Positions 1-9,204 of a stretch of 64,000 nt of DNA are shown here, piece after piece. Numbering within the stretch: position 1 is the first letter of the stretch; every line of letters starts with the position of its first letter. Made by a program: the position numbers and the translations under genes. Source of the DNA: Pseudomonas sp. S09G 359 (GTDB lineage Bacteria > Pseudomonadota > Gammaproteobacteria > Pseudomonadales > Pseudomonadaceae); contig NZ_CP025263.1 in NCBI RefSeq assembly GCF_002843605.1, positions 2,943,501 to 3,007,500 of the forward strand, read 5' to 3'. Under the pieces are notes generated by a model, which worked only from the letters and a program-made list of their open reading frames with translations, had not been told where the DNA came from and did not search any database.

Positions 1-304
1 AACGCATGGCCGTACCGGCATTGCCGAGGAACAGCGGCTGCGTCGGCAACTGCAATTTGCCGGAGCCGGTGACCACAAAGGTGGTGTCATCCGGCTCGTC
101 GATGGTCACGCCCATCTGGCGCAGGGCCACCGACATATGGCGCGTGTCATCGCTCTTCAACGCGCCGCTCAGGCGGCTGGTGCCCTTGGCCAAGGCTGCC
201 AGCAGCAGGGCGCGGTTGGTAATGGATTTGGAACCGGGGGGCGCGACCTTGCCATTGAGGGGGAAATTGGGCGGTGTAACGGTCACGGTTTTCTGCGAAC
301 TCAA
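1..304 (-). CDS. aroA: 3-phosphoshikimate 1-carboxyvinyltransferase (EPSP synthase), N-terminal part, cut by window edge
   Basis: Catalyses transfer of enolpyruvyl from PEP to shikimate 3-phosphate in the cytosolic shikimate pathway. About 101 codons are visible and the rest lies left of base 1. The reading begins MSSQKTVTV, then shows the substrate-binding motif PGSKSITNRALLLAALAKGT near residue 23 and the LGNAGTAMR motif near the edge, both typical of class I (glyphosate-sensitive) EPSP synthases. No ATG fits. A TTG at 304 lies 9 nt after AGGAG and gives the expected N-terminus, so TTG is chosen as start. The nearest neighbour upstream in its own direction is the YecA-like gene ending at 397, so they may be cotranscribed. 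Confidence 0.9.
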   Translation of the reverse strand, partial: MSSQKTVTVTPPNFPLNGKVAPPGSKSITNRALLLAALAKGTSRLSGALKSDDTRHMSVALRQMGVTIDEPDDTTFVVTGSGKLQLPTQPLFLGNAGTAMR

Positions 305-396
305 GGTACAAGGCTCCTGATTCAAGGCAAGGTGGCACGGAGTGGCCGACGGGGCGGACCCGAATAATCGGCCAAAGCAGCGGTGCTTGTCGAGGC

Positions 397-951
397 TTAG
401 CGCAAGGCCAGCCAATAATCATGCAGCGCCCGCGCCGCCGGTTCGATTTCGCTGACGCGTTGCTGGTGGGCCGCTACATCCAGGTCGGCAGGCAATTCGA
501 AATTGTCCTGCTCGGCGCACCAGGAGATTTTCTCCAGCAGCGCGGCCTGGGCGGCCGGCAGCGCTGGCCAGTTGCCGATGGCCGCGCCACGGATATAGCC
601 GAAGCACCATTCCTCGGCGAGGGTGACCACGTGGCCCTGGTGTTCGGTGTCATCGAAGCGCGCCTTGAAACCCTGAGCATCCGTCGCCAGTTGGCCCGCC
701 AGGGTGTTGATATGGCGTACGCACAGTTCGAGGAAACGCTGGGCCTCGTCCATGTTGTCCCACTCCGGGTTCTGCCCGCCCCAGATCGCCGGGAACCACT
801 CGGCCACATCCACTTGTTCCGGGCTGGACACCAGCGCGGTGAAGTAGCCGTCGAGTTCGGCCAGGTTCAGCACTGAATGGTCGTCGCCGTACTTGAGCAG
901 GGTTTCTTCGATGAATTCGAAATCGGCAGGGGCGAGGGGCTGGGCGTGCAT
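397..951 (-). CDS. YecA/UPF0149-family protein
   Basis: A 184-residue acidic cytosolic protein of the YecA/YgfB (UPF0149) family, whose biochemical role is not established. The core shows the family pattern of an LNLAELDGYFTAL segment near residue 28, a tryptophan-rich stretch (AEWFPAIWGG), and EEWCFGYIRGAAIG in the middle. Two in-frame ATGs lie at 957 and 951; GAAGGA is 7 nt from the second, which is chosen. A longer reading to 1068 would overlap the ClC gene by 55 bp and adds residues unlike the family. It lacks the C-terminal SEC-C zinc motif found in some YecA proteins. Confidence 0.82.
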   Translation of the reverse strand: MHAQPLAPADFEFIEETLLKYGDDHSVLNLAELDGYFTALVSSPEQVDVAEWFPAIWGGQNPEWDNMDEAQRFLELCVRHINTLAGQLATDAQGFKARFDDTEHQGHVVTLAEEWCFGYIRGAAIGNWPALPAAQAALLEKISWCAEQDNFELPADLDVAAHQQRVSEIEPAARALHDYWLALR

Positions 952-1013
952 GGGCATATCCTTCAAACGTCGAGCGCCGCTGACAGGGCGGCTTAAAGCG
1001 CGAAGGATGGCGC

Positions 1014-2282
1014 CTAGACGGGTTTTTTTCCAGCAGTTTCCCAGCGTTGCAGCAGCTCTTTCACGCACACCGAACCGACCACGGCCAGAATGATCGGCAC
1101 CAGAAAGTCATGCTCGATACGGGTGAATTCCGCCACCAGCACAATGGCCGTCAGTGGCATGCTCATGCTGGCCGCGAGAAAGGCCGCTGCGCCGATGATC
1201 GCAAACGCCCCCAGCGGCACGCCGGGCCACACCAGGCTCCAGGCGCCGCCGAGGATAATCGCCAACAGTGCGCCATTGGCCAGGCCCGGCGTGAGCAGGC
1301 CACCCTCGGCCCCGGCGCGCAGGCTGCTGGTGGTGATCAGCACCTTGACCAGCAGCAACAGCGCGGCCAGGCCGATCGTCAGTTGATTATCGAAACCCAG
1401 TTGCGCCGGGCCTTTGCCATTGCCGAGGATCTGCGGCAGCAGCATTGCCAGCCCGCCGATGATGGTAAAGTTGATCAGCGCCAGCACCGGCAGGCGCCAG
1501 CCGCGTGCGGCATGCGCGCGGGCGTGGCCGGTAAGACGCGTGAACCCGTAGGCGGCTAGGCCAAATAGCGGCCCACAGACGACGGCCCAGGTGATCAGCG
1601 CCGGGCTCAGCAAAAAATGCGGCACGCCATATTGCGACTCGGCGCCCAGCCCGATCCACGCCACCGCCGCGCCAATCGCTGAAGTCGCCAAGGCGATGAT
1701 CGCCGCCGGCCAACTGAATGCACCCACCAGCACTTCCAACACAAACACCGCGCCACCCAACGGCACGTTATACACGGCGGCCAACCCGGCACCCGCGCCG
1801 CAGGCGACGATCAGGCGGTGCATGTCCGGCGCCAGGCGTGCCCGCTGCGACAACCAACTGCCGACCAGCGCCCCGACTTCCCGTGGCGCCACTTCGCGCC
1901 CCAGCGGCGAACCCAGCGCCACGGTAATAATCTGCAGCAAGGCGTGGGCGAGGGTGGTCTTGGGTGGCATGATCGGGATTTTTTCCGACACCGCCTGCTT
2001 GATGCTCACCAATGGCCGCCCATAGCGATACACCGCCCACCAACCCAGGCCTGCTACCAACCCGCACACCACCAGCACGGCCAGGCGGCGCTCCGGCGCG
2101 GCCGCCGTCACGCCCCACAAAAAGCTCTCATGGCTGACCAGGCTATCCAGGCTGTAACCGTACGCCAAATGCTGGATGCCATGCAGCAGCAAGGCCAGGA
2201 GCATGCCGCCCAAGCCCGCGCCAATGCCGGTCAATACGACCACCAGGGCCAACAGCAGGGATGAACGCAAGGTGGTCGGCAT
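1014..2282 (-). CDS. ClC-family chloride channel/antiporter homologue
   Basis: A 422-residue polytopic inner-membrane protein with about ten hydrophobic segments. It belongs to the ClC superfamily: GSPLGREVAPREVGA near residue 125 corresponds to the G(K/R)EGP motif and keeps the gating glutamate, and GGLLTPGLANG near residue 330 corresponds to GxFxP. The GSGIP anion-binding motif is not recognisable; the equivalent place reads YGRPLVSIKQAV. This places it in a divergent bacterial branch, so ion selectivity (Cl-, F- or other) cannot be told from sequence. It lies 62 bp upstream of the YecA-like gene on the same strand. Confidence 0.85.
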   Translation of the reverse strand: MPTTLRSSLLLALVVVLTGIGAGLGGMLLALLLHGIQHLAYGYSLDSLVSHESFLWGVTAAAPERRLAVLVVCGLVAGLGWWAVYRYGRPLVSIKQAVSEKIPIMPPKTTLAHALLQIITVALGSPLGREVAPREVGALVGSWLSQRARLAPDMHRLIVACGAGAGLAAVYNVPLGGAVFVLEVLVGAFSWPAAIIALATSAIGAAVAWIGLGAESQYGVPHFLLSPALITWAVVCGPLFGLAAYGFTRLTGHARAHAARGWRLPVLALINFTIIGGLAMLLPQILGNGKGPAQLGFDNQLTIGLAALLLLVKVLITTSSLRAGAEGGLLTPGLANGALLAIILGGAWSLVWPGVPLGAFAIIGAAAFLAASMSMPLTAIVLVAEFTRIEHDFLVPIILAVVGSVCVKELLQRWETAGKKPV

Positions 2283-2474
2283 ACGTGGCTCCAGGCAATG
2301 ACCCTGATTGTATAGCCGATAAAGTGCACCTCCCGGGTGAAATGTATCGGCGCCGCATGAACTGCGCGTTCACAACATTTCATTACCTTTGCCAGTCCCG
2401 CTTTTGGCCGATGCGCCGTGGTGCACCCTTGTTATAGTTCGGGCCTTATCACTCGCCAGTCAGGGATCACTGCC

Positions 2475-3287
2475 ATGTCCGAATACCAAGCTTTCGTCGT
2501 CGAACTCACCGGCAACGTTGCCCATGTGCAGATCAACCGCCCGGAAAAGATCAACGCGATGAACGCGGTGTTCTGGACCGAAATCATCGACATCTTCCAA
2601 TGGGTCGAAGACACCGACGCGGTACGCGCGGTGGTGCTGAGCGGGGCCGGCAAGCATTTCTCCTCGGGTATCGACCTGATGATGCTGGCCTCGGTGGCCA
2701 ACGAATTCGGCAAGGACGTGGGCCGCAACGCGCGCCTGCTGCGCCGTAAGATCCTTGAGCTGCAAGCCTCGTTCAACGCCGTGGACAACTGCCGCAAGCC
2801 GGTATTGGCGGCGATCCAGGGTTACTGCATTGGGGGCGCCATCGACCTGATCAGCGCCTGTGACATGCGCTACGCCGCCGAGGGGGCACAGTTCTCGATC
2901 AAGGAAATCGACATCGGCATGGCCGCCGACGTCGGCACCCTGCAACGCCTGCCGCGCATCATCGGCGACGGCATGTTGCGTGAGCTGGCCTACACCGGTC
3001 GCCAGTTCGGTGCTACGGAGGCGCACAGCATCGGCCTGGTCAATCGCGTGTACCCCGATCAGGACAGCCTGTTGGCCGGTGTGATGGAAATCGCCCACGA
3101 AATCGCCGCTAAGTCGCCGATTGCCGTAACCGGCACCAAGGCCATGATCAGCTACATGCGTGACCATACGGTCAATGATGGCTTGGAATACGTTGCCACC
3201 TGGAACTCGGCTATGTTGCAATCCAACGACCTGCGCGTGGCCATCGCGGCCCATATGAGTAAGCAGAAACCCGACTTCGTGGATTGA
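2475..3287 (+). CDS. Crotonase family, delta(3,5)-delta(2,4)-dienoyl-CoA isomerase-like
   Basis: A 270-residue crotonase-fold protein. The segments [30 protein letters not shown] and [15 protein letters not shown] closely follow eukaryotic ECH1, including the acidic residues that ECH1 uses to shift double bonds of 3,5-dienoyl-CoA during beta-oxidation of unsaturated fatty acids. The oxyanion-hole segments SSGIDLMML and [10 protein letters not shown] are present. The ATG at 2475 gives the usual N-terminus; an earlier in-frame start at 2418 would add unrelated residues. The stop is 5 bp from the nudC ATG, suggesting cotranscription. Confidence 0.88.
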   Translation: MSEYQAFVVELTGNVAHVQINRPEKINAMNAVFWTEIIDIFQWVEDTDAVRAVVLSGAGKHFSSGIDLMMLASVANEFGKDVGRNARLLRRKILELQASFNAVDNCRKPVLAAIQGYCIGGAIDLISACDMRYAAEGAQFSIKEIDIGMAADVGTLQRLPRIIGDGMLRELAYTGRQFGATEAHSIGLVNRVYPDQDSLLAGVMEIAHEIAAKSPIAVTGTKAMISYMRDHTVNDGLEYVATWNSAMLQSNDLRVAIAAHMSKQKPDFVD

Positions 3288-3292
3288 CTGAC

Positions 3293-4126
3293 ATGACCCC
3301 AGGCTGGATTACCACAACGCTGCTGGACAACGACGCCCCAGGCGGCTGGGCCGTCGCCCGCAGCCGCGAGGGCTTTTTGCATGATGACAACGGCCCGTTG
3401 TTCCCCAGGGAATGGCTCAAGCGCCAGGACCTGGCGGTGTTCGCCGAACATGGCATCGGCCACCTCGATGGCGAGCCGGTGTACCTGCTGGAGTTGAACT
3501 CGGCGACCGAGGTGCCAGGGTGCAGCTGGCAGGGCCTGCGCGGCTTTATGCTGCAAGGTGATCACACCCTGTACAAAGTGCTCGGCTACGCCGCACAGAT
3601 CGGCACCTGGGCGCGGGAGCACCGGTTCTGCGGCAGTTGCGGCCAGGCCATGGTCCAGGTGCCACGCGAGCGCGCGATGTTCTGCCAGGCCTGCGACCTG
3701 CGCAGCTACCCACGGATTTCGCCGAGCATGATCGTGCTGGTGACCCGTGGCGACGAGATCCTGCTGGCGCGATCGCCGCGCTTTGTGACCGGGGTCTATA
3801 GCACCTTGGCCGGCTTTGCCGAACCGGGCGAGTCGGCGGAAGACTGCCTGATCCGCGAGGTGCGCGAAGAGGTGCAGGTGGAGGTCAAGAACATCCAGTA
3901 CATGGGCAGCCAGTGCTGGCCGTTCCCCCATTCGATGATGCTGGGGTTCCATGCCGAGTACGCCGGTGGCGACATCGTGCCCCAGGCCGACGAGATCGAA
4001 GACGCGCAGTGGTTCAACATCCACGACCTGCCGCCGTTGCCGGCGTCACGCTCGATTGCGCGGTACCTGATCGACCTCTACGTGGCCCGCCGCTTAGGCC
4101 ACGCTGAACCAGTGCTGCCAGGCTAG
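3293..4126 (+). CDS. nudC: NADH pyrophosphatase / NAD-capped RNA hydrolase NudC
   Basis: A 277-residue Nudix hydrolase that cleaves NADH and removes NAD caps from RNA. A zinc ribbon with CGSC and CQAC pairs lies near residues 110-133. It is followed by the Nudix box ([20 protein letters not shown]), in which the G, the E of PGE and REVREE match GX5EX7REUXEEXGU. Domain order (N-terminal domain, zinc ribbon, Nudix) and length fit NudC. The ATG at 3293 is used; an in-frame TTG at 3284 overlaps the stop of the upstream isomerase gene. It converges on the TSUP gene and overlaps its 3' end by 33 bp. Confidence 0.93.
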   Translation: MTPGWITTTLLDNDAPGGWAVARSREGFLHDDNGPLFPREWLKRQDLAVFAEHGIGHLDGEPVYLLELNSATEVPGCSWQGLRGFMLQGDHTLYKVLGYAAQIGTWAREHRFCGSCGQAMVQVPRERAMFCQACDLRSYPRISPSMIVLVTRGDEILLARSPRFVTGVYSTLAGFAEPGESAEDCLIREVREEVQVEVKNIQYMGSQCWPFPHSMMLGFHAEYAGGDIVPQADEIEDAQWFNIHDLPPLPASRSIARYLIDLYVARRLGHAEPVLPG

Positions 4127-4873
4127 GCGCACGGTCAGGCCGAGGACCACGGTGATAAACACCGGGCGAATGAACTTGGCGCCGCCGCTGATTGCGCTGC
4201 GAGCGCCAAAGAACGCGCCACACATCACCGAAACGCCCATGGCCAGGCCGACGATCCAGTCCACCGAGCCATTGATGATAAACACCGTCAGCGCCGCTGC
4301 GTTGCTGACGAAGTTCATGCTGCGCGCCACGCCGCTGGCCTTCACCAGGTCGATGGGGTGCAGCAGCATCGTGCTGACGGTCCAGAACGCGCCGGTGCCG
4401 GGCCCGGCGACGCCGTCGTAGAAGCCCAGGCCGAAGCCCTGGGTGGCCTGCCATTTCTTCTTGATCGGCGCATCGGCGTCCAACGGCGCCTTGGGCGTGC
4501 CGCCGAACAGCAAGTACACACCGCACGCGAAGACGATCACCGGGAGCATCTTGTTCAGGGTTTCGGCGGGCAGGTAGTGGGCGACCACCGCACCCGTGAG
4601 AGCACCGATCAAGGTACCGACGATGGCATGCACCCACTGGCGTGGGTGGAACAGCTTGCGACGGTAGAAGGTAAAACTGGCGGTGGCCGAGCCGAAGGTG
4701 GAGCTGAGCTTGTTGGTGCCCAATACCAGATGCGGCGGCATGCCGGCGGTGAGCAGCGCCGGGGTGGTGAGCAGGCCGCCGCCGCCGGCGATGGCGTCGA
4801 TGAAACCGGCGATAAAGGCAACCACTGCGAGGATGGCGAGGGTGGTCAGGTCAACACTGAGTTCGAAGGGCAT
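4094..4873 (-). CDS. TSUP (TauE/SafE/YfcA) family membrane exporter
   Basis: A 259-residue inner-membrane protein with about eight hydrophobic segments. The N-terminal glycine-rich segment ([18 protein letters not shown]) and the half-repeat [17 protein letters not shown] are the signature pair of YfcA/TauE-type transporters, which move sulfite, sulfonates or other small organic anions. The substrate cannot be assigned. The last 33 bp overlap the 3' end of nudC on the other strand. Upstream, between this gene and pcs, lies a palindromic repeat pair. Confidence 0.88.
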   Translation of the reverse strand: MPFELSVDLTTLAILAVVAFIAGFIDAIAGGGGLLTTPALLTAGMPPHLVLGTNKLSSTFGSATASFTFYRRKLFHPRQWVHAIVGTLIGALTGAVVAHYLPAETLNKMLPVIVFACGVYLLFGGTPKAPLDADAPIKKKWQATQGFGLGFYDGVAGPGTGAFWTVSTMLLHPIDLVKASGVARSMNFVSNAAALTVFIINGSVDWIVGLAMGVSVMCGAFFGARSAISGGAKFIRPVFITVVLGLTVRLAWQHWFSVA

Positions 4874-4944
4874 GGGCAGGGCTTATTTTTGGCAGGGCGC
4901 TGTGCGAAGGGCTGCCATCTTACCTGCCTGATGTACCCAGATCC

Positions 4945-5040
4945 AAATGTGGGAGGGGGCTTGCCCCCGATAGCGGTGTGTCAGCCAGCTAATACATTGA
5001 CTGATTCACCGCCTTCGCGAGCAAGCCCGCTCCCACATTA
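4945..5040. repeat. REP-like palindromic pair (family A)
   Basis: Two inverted copies of a short element about 90 bp apart: a left arm with GTGGGAGGGGGCTTGCCCCC and a right arm with GCAAGCCCGCTCCCAC. Each arm is itself a hairpin. The same arrangement recurs near 9095, 22368 and 57852, so it is a dispersed REPIN-type repeat of this genome. The right arm is diverged from the left. Confidence 0.85.
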
Positions 5041-5049
5041 TTACCGCGT

Positions 5050-5769
5050 TTAACCGTGACGTTTGTCCAGCCACTCCAGCGCCGTACGCCAGATACAAAT
5101 CCCCAAAAAGTACGCCGACATCAGCGACCACAACCCAAACGTCCATGGATTGGTGTTGGGATAATCCACCACCATCAGAAAGCTGCACAGCAACCAGATG
5201 GTGGTGACGGTGATATTGATCGGCATAAACCGCTTCACCCGGAACGGATGCAGAAACTTCATCGGCGTCACGGTCAGCAGCGCCAGGCCGATCACCGTCA
5301 GCAACGTCACCCAGGCATCCGGCTGGATGATGTAGACGCACAAGGCCACCACATTCCAGGCGGCGGGGAAGCCGACAAAGTAATTGTCCTTGCTCTTCAT
5401 GTTCACATTGCAGAAACAGAACAACGACGACACCAGGATCACCGACACCGTGAACAGGTGGGTGAAGTCCGGCAGGTCGATATAGCGATAGATAAACAGC
5501 GCCGGAATAAACACGTAGGTGAGGTAGTCGATCACCAGGTCCAGCACCGAGCCGTCAAAGCTGGGCAGTACCGTGCTGACATTGACCCGTCGCGCCAGTG
5601 AACCATCGACGCCATCCACCACCAGCGCCAGGCCCAGCCACAGCAGGCAGGCCTTGGGTGAGTTCTCCAGCAGCGCCAGAGTGGCCAGGAAGGCCAATAC
5701 CACGCCGGTGGCGGTAAAGCCGTGGGCGCCCCAGGCTTTGAGTCTGGCTACATGCAGGGTCGATATCAC
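5050..5769 (-). CDS. pcs: Phosphatidylcholine synthase
   Basis: An inner-membrane CDP-alcohol phosphatidyltransferase of 239 residues that condenses CDP-diacylglycerol with choline. The catalytic signature DGSLARR followed by GSVLDLVID matches DGx2ARx8Gx3Dx3D, and seven or eight hydrophobic segments follow. The AWGAHGFTATG N-terminus is typical of bacterial Pcs. A GTG at 5769 with GGAG about 8 nt upstream gives the normal family length. A longer ATG reading to 5871 would add 34 residues (PPFPVDTCIPRPD...) unlike the family. It is monocistronic, between a REP pair and the methyltransferase gene. Confidence 0.88.
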   Translation of the reverse strand: MISTLHVARLKAWGAHGFTATGVVLAFLATLALLENSPKACLLWLGLALVVDGVDGSLARRVNVSTVLPSFDGSVLDLVIDYLTYVFIPALFIYRYIDLPDFTHLFTVSVILVSSLFCFCNVNMKSKDNYFVGFPAAWNVVALCVYIIQPDAWVTLLTVIGLALLTVTPMKFLHPFRVKRFMPINITVTTIWLLCSFLMVVDYPNTNPWTFGLWSLMSAYFLGICIWRTALEWLDKRHG

Positions 5770-5917
5770 GGGCGGTTCTCCAAAAGTGAAACAGGGCAGC
5801 CGACGGTGTGACACCGTCGAGTCTGGCCGGGGAATGCAGGTATCGACCGGGAAGGGGGGGATAAGGTTCACCGCCCCGGTGTATTGCTTAGCGTAGCAAG
5901 CGTAGGAGGTTTCGGCA

Positions 5918-6832
5918 TCAGCCCTGGCGGAACACCAACGCCTTTAGGCCACTTTGTGCGTCAATATCAGGAAATTCGGGCGGGTTTTGTAAGCGTTCGA
6001 CAAAACGCAGGCCCGGCGCTTCACGGGTGACACCGTCGATCAGGAAGTCTTCGCCCAAGGCCGGGTCGTTCATGCAGGCCAGGACCGTGCCGTGTGGCGT
6101 GAGCAAATCCGGCAGGCGGCGCAGCACGCGCTGATAGTCCTTGGTCAGCAGGAAGCTGCCTTTCTGGAAGGACGGCGGGTCGATGATCACCAGGTCGTAA
6201 GGGCCGCTGTTGGTCACCTTGGCCCAGGATTTGAACAGGTCATGGCCCAGAAACGCGACTTTGCTCAGGTCATGGCCGTTCAGGCGATGGTTGTCGCGAC
6301 CACGGCTCAGCGCGCCACGGGCCATATCCAGGTTCACCACGTGTTCGGCGCCGCCTTCGAGGGCGGCCACGGAAAACCCGCACGTGTAGGCAAACAGGTT
6401 GAGCACCCGCTGGCCCTTGGCCTGCTCGCGTACCCAGTTGCGGCCATAGCGCATGTCGAGGAACAGCCCGCTATTCTGTTTTTTACCCAGGTCGATCAGG
6501 TAACGCAGGCCACCTTCAGTGATGGTCAGCTCATCGACGGGGTTGCCCACCAGCCATTCGGTGGTGCTTTGCGGCAGGTAGCGGTGTTGCAGGGCGACGG
6601 TATAAGCCGCGAACTCTGCTTGCAGCAATTGCTTCAAGGCGTCCAAGTGCGCCGGCTCTGGCTCCTTGAACAGCGCCACCAGCAGCACACCTTGCAACCA
6701 ATCCACGGTCAACTGCTCCAGGCCCGGCCAGCAGCGGCCACGGCCGTGGAACAGGCGCCGGGTTTCGGCTGGCGGGTTGGCCAGGGCGGTGAGCAGGTGG
6801 GCGTGCAGGGTGGCAAGTGCGTCTGGGGTCAT
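5918..6832 (-). CDS. Class I SAM-dependent RNA methyltransferase (RlmI/RlmK-like)
   Basis: A 304-residue protein whose C-terminal two thirds are a Rossmann methyltransferase: VLNLFAYTCGFSVAAL (SAM-binding motif I), the acidic VVNLDMARGAL (motif II) and LVIIDPPSFQKG (motif IV, DPPS/F). The DPPSF motif and the GLFLDMRYGRNWV segment just before motif I match the 23S rRNA methyltransferases RlmI and the RlmK half of RlmKL. The exact target base is not determinable. The ATG at 6832 is chosen; extension to 7081 would overlap the LysR gene. Confidence 0.85.
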   Translation of the reverse strand: MTPDALATLHAHLLTALANPPAETRRLFHGRGRCWPGLEQLTVDWLQGVLLVALFKEPEPAHLDALKQLLQAEFAAYTVALQHRYLPQSTTEWLVGNPVDELTITEGGLRYLIDLGKKQNSGLFLDMRYGRNWVREQAKGQRVLNLFAYTCGFSVAALEGGAEHVVNLDMARGALSRGRDNHRLNGHDLSKVAFLGHDLFKSWAKVTNSGPYDLVIIDPPSFQKGSFLLTKDYQRVLRRLPDLLTPHGTVLACMNDPALGEDFLIDGVTREAPGLRFVERLQNPPEFPDIDAQSGLKALVFRQG

Positions 6833-6974
6833 CGTTGAGCGTCGGTCGTTGAGCGGGCGGCATTTTAAACACAATTGTCGCCAGTGGGGGGGGAACCCAA
6901 ATAGATGCATGGGGCCATCCCGTGCAACCGGCTTTAAGCCCTGCCTTGCCTCGGACGTTGGGTAGCCGCAGCGG

Positions 6975-7838
6975 CTACGCCGGCTGGCGCAGCGCGGCGA
7001 TGATGAATGCATGCAGGCTATCGACCGCCTCCGACCCGCGCGAGGCGCGGCTGCGCAGGATTGAAACCTCCATGGGCTCAATGCTGCCCAGGCCGTGTTC
7101 GCTGCTCAGCACCTGCAGCGAGGCCTGCACGGTGCATTGGGTGATCGCCGCAATCGCCAGCCCACCTTCAACGGCGGCTACCTGGCCGGCAAGGCTGGAG
7201 CTATTGTAGACCACCTTGAATTCGCGGCCTTTTTGGCTCAGCGAATTCACCGCATAACGCCGCGCCAGGCTGGCACTTTCGTACACGGCAATCGGCAGCG
7301 GGTCGCGGCGCCACAGTTCGAACTGGGGCGAGCCAACCCACACCATCGGCTCCTTGAACAGAAAAGTGCCGCTTTGCGGGCTGTCCCGCGACACCAGCGC
7401 CAGATCAAGGTCGCCACTGCGTACACGTGGGATCAGCGCGGTCGATTGCTCGCAGGTCAGTTCTATTTCCACACCGGCGTAGCGCGGCGAGAAACGCTTG
7501 AGTACCGGTGTGAGGTACATCGCCGCATAGTCCTCAGCCACGCCAAGGCGGATGCGCCCGGTCAGTTCTTCGCCGTGAAACGCCGCCTGTGTCTCGGCGT
7601 GCAGGGCCAGCAGGCGCCGGGCGTAGCCCAGCAGTGTCTGGCCATCCGCCGTCAGTTGCAGGTGCCGAGGGCCACGGCTCAACAACGGTCGGCCGAGGGC
7701 GGCCTCGAGCTTTTTCATTTGCATGCTGACGGCGGACTGCGAGCGGTTGACCTCATGGGCCGCGCCCGACAGCGAACCGGCATCCACCACGGCCACGAAG
7801 CATTTGAGCCAATCAATCTGCAAATTGCTGGCAGGCAT
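6975..7838 (-). CDS. LysR-family transcriptional regulator
   Basis: A 287-residue LysR regulator. The winged HTH occupies residues about 8-65 (AGSLSGAAHEVNRSQSAVSMQMKKLE reads as the recognition region) and is followed by the effector-binding domain starting near RIRLGVAEDYAA. It is divergent from the LysE-type exporter gene (112 bp between starts), the classic arrangement in which such a regulator controls an amino-acid exporter and its own gene. The inducer is unknown. Confidence 0.92.
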   Translation of the reverse strand: MPASNLQIDWLKCFVAVVDAGSLSGAAHEVNRSQSAVSMQMKKLEAALGRPLLSRGPRHLQLTADGQTLLGYARRLLALHAETQAAFHGEELTGRIRLGVAEDYAAMYLTPVLKRFSPRYAGVEIELTCEQSTALIPRVRSGDLDLALVSRDSPQSGTFLFKEPMVWVGSPQFELWRRDPLPIAVYESASLARRYAVNSLSQKGREFKVVYNSSSLAGQVAAVEGGLAIAAITQCTVQASLQVLSSEHGLGSIEPMEVSILRSRASRGSEAVDSLHAFIIAALRQPA

Positions 7839-7950
7839 CGGGGTGACCTCTATTCGTTTATCGAATGGCTATACCGTGAATTATGCGCTTTTCATAAAGC
7901 TTGTTCACTCGCAAAATCCTCGCCTGAACCTACGCCTGCCGGACTTGATC

Positions 7951-8559
7951 ATGCCCTTCGACACCTGGTTGCTCTACGTCATTACCTGCTTGGGCATCGC
8001 TGTCGTGCCAGGCCCCAATGCATTATTGGTGCTCACCCATGGCGCCCTGCACGGGTCGCGCAAAACGCTGTTCACCATCTCCGGCGGGGTGCTCGGGTTT
8101 GCGCTGGTGCTGTGTTTTTGCGCGTTGGGCCTGGGCGCGCTGATCCAGGCGTCGGCCACCGGGTTCATGGTCTTGAAAGTGGTGGGCGGGCTGTATCTGA
8201 TCTGGCTGGGGTTCGGGTTGTGGCGCGCGGCTCCGGTGAGTTTGGAGGCGCCCGTTACCAACAGCCTGCGCAGTGGGTCGCTGTTTCGCCAAGGGTTGGT
8301 CTCGGCGATATCCAACCCCAAGGCGCTGCTGCTGTTCACCGCGTTTATTCCGCCGTTCCTGGACCCACACAGAAACCTCATCGCGCAGACCGCCGCGATT
8401 GCGCTGACCTATGCCGTGGTGGAATTTGTCGTTGAGTACCTGGTGGCCAGCGCCGCTCACCGAGTCAGGCCGTGGTTGGCCCGAACCGGGCGTCGATTCA
8501 ATAAAGTCTGCGGTGGTTTTTTTGTGCTGTTCGGGTTGGCCTTGCCGGTGCATAGCTGA
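7951..8559 (+). CDS. LysE/RhtB-family amino acid exporter
   Basis: A 202-residue inner-membrane exporter with six hydrophobic segments. The N-terminus carries the family signature VPGPNALLVLTHG, and NPKALLLFTAFIPPF lies mid-protein, both typical of LysE/RhtB transporters that export amino acids or analogues. The ATG at 7951 is chosen because the upstream in-frame extension to 7723 runs into the divergent LysR gene. Likely controlled by that LysR. Substrate unknown. Confidence 0.92.
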   Translation: MPFDTWLLYVITCLGIAVVPGPNALLVLTHGALHGSRKTLFTISGGVLGFALVLCFCALGLGALIQASATGFMVLKVVGGLYLIWLGFGLWRAAPVSLEAPVTNSLRSGSLFRQGLVSAISNPKALLLFTAFIPPFLDPHRNLIAQTAAIALTYAVVEFVVEYLVASAAHRVRPWLARTGRRFNKVCGGFFVLFGLALPVHS

Positions 8560-8567
8560 CGGCAAGG

Positions 8568-9056
8568 CTAGAAGGTGGCGATCAGCGCCGGCCCAAAGGC
8601 TTCCTTGAGAAAACCCGGCGCGATATACCGTTCGTAATGCGCCTCGGACAGCAGGAAAAATTCCCGGTCTATCGCATCACGCAACTCCGTGAGGTTGCGC
8701 TCGCGGAATTCCGGCAGCAACGCCAGCCCATAGGCGTCCAGCTTGGAAATCACCCGCGCCCCGCGGGCAATCAGCTGGTAAGCCCAGCAATACGCTGACT
8801 GGTGAGCCATAAAGCGGATCTTGCGGTCTTCCAGTTGCTGGCGCAGGCGCTGGGGGTCGAACACTTCGAGCTTGCTGGCCATCACCTGTACCAACAGCTG
8901 TTCCAAGCGTAGCCACACTGCTTGTTTTTCTTCGGCGTTGTAGCCATTCCACTGGATCACTTCATGGTGATAACGCTTGCAGCCCCGGCAGACCAAGTCC
9001 CCGTAAACGGTGGAGCACAGGCCGACGCAGGGGGTCTTGATGGTTTGATTGGGCAT
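8568..9056 (-). CDS. DUF1289-containing protein
   Basis: A 162-residue protein. The first 35 residues form a DUF1289 module with CVGLC then CRGCKRYHHEVIQW, a four-cysteine arrangement that suggests metal binding. The rest is a helical region of unknown function (FMAHQSAYCWAYQLIARG, LLPEFRERNLTELRDAIDREFF). The ATG at 9056 is chosen because it places the cysteine module at the N-terminus as in the family; the longer frame to 9140 runs into the palindromic repeat. Convergent with the LysE gene, 8 bp between stops. Function unknown. Confidence 0.8.
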   Translation of the reverse strand: MPNQTIKTPCVGLCSTVYGDLVCRGCKRYHHEVIQWNGYNAEEKQAVWLRLEQLLVQVMASKLEVFDPQRLRQQLEDRKIRFMAHQSAYCWAYQLIARGARVISKLDAYGLALLPEFRERNLTELRDAIDREFFLLSEAHYERYIAPGFLKEAFGPALIATF

Positions 9057-9094
9057 AAGAGAGTGATTGTAAAGTCGATGGATCACCGATAACC

Positions 9095-9188
9095 AATGTG
9101 GGAGGGGGCTTGCCCCCGATAGCCAAGTGTCAGTTAGCACACCTGTGTTTGATGCACCGCTATCGGGGGCAAGCCCCCTCCCACATTT
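9095..9188. repeat. REP-like palindromic pair (family A)
   Basis: A near-symmetric pair of GTGGGAGGGGGCTTGCCCCC and its reverse complement, separated by about 50 bp. The outer arms can pair over more than 25 bases. It sits between the start of the DUF1289 gene and the end of nrdB. Confidence 0.88.
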
Positions 9189-9204
9189 TTAAGGCAGTGT
9201 TGGA

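Noticed and set aside
5770..5871. Upstream ATG extension of pcs by 34 residues
   Set aside because: The added sequence (Pro/Arg-rich) is unlike the family, while the GTG at 5769 has a ribosome-binding site and gives normal length.
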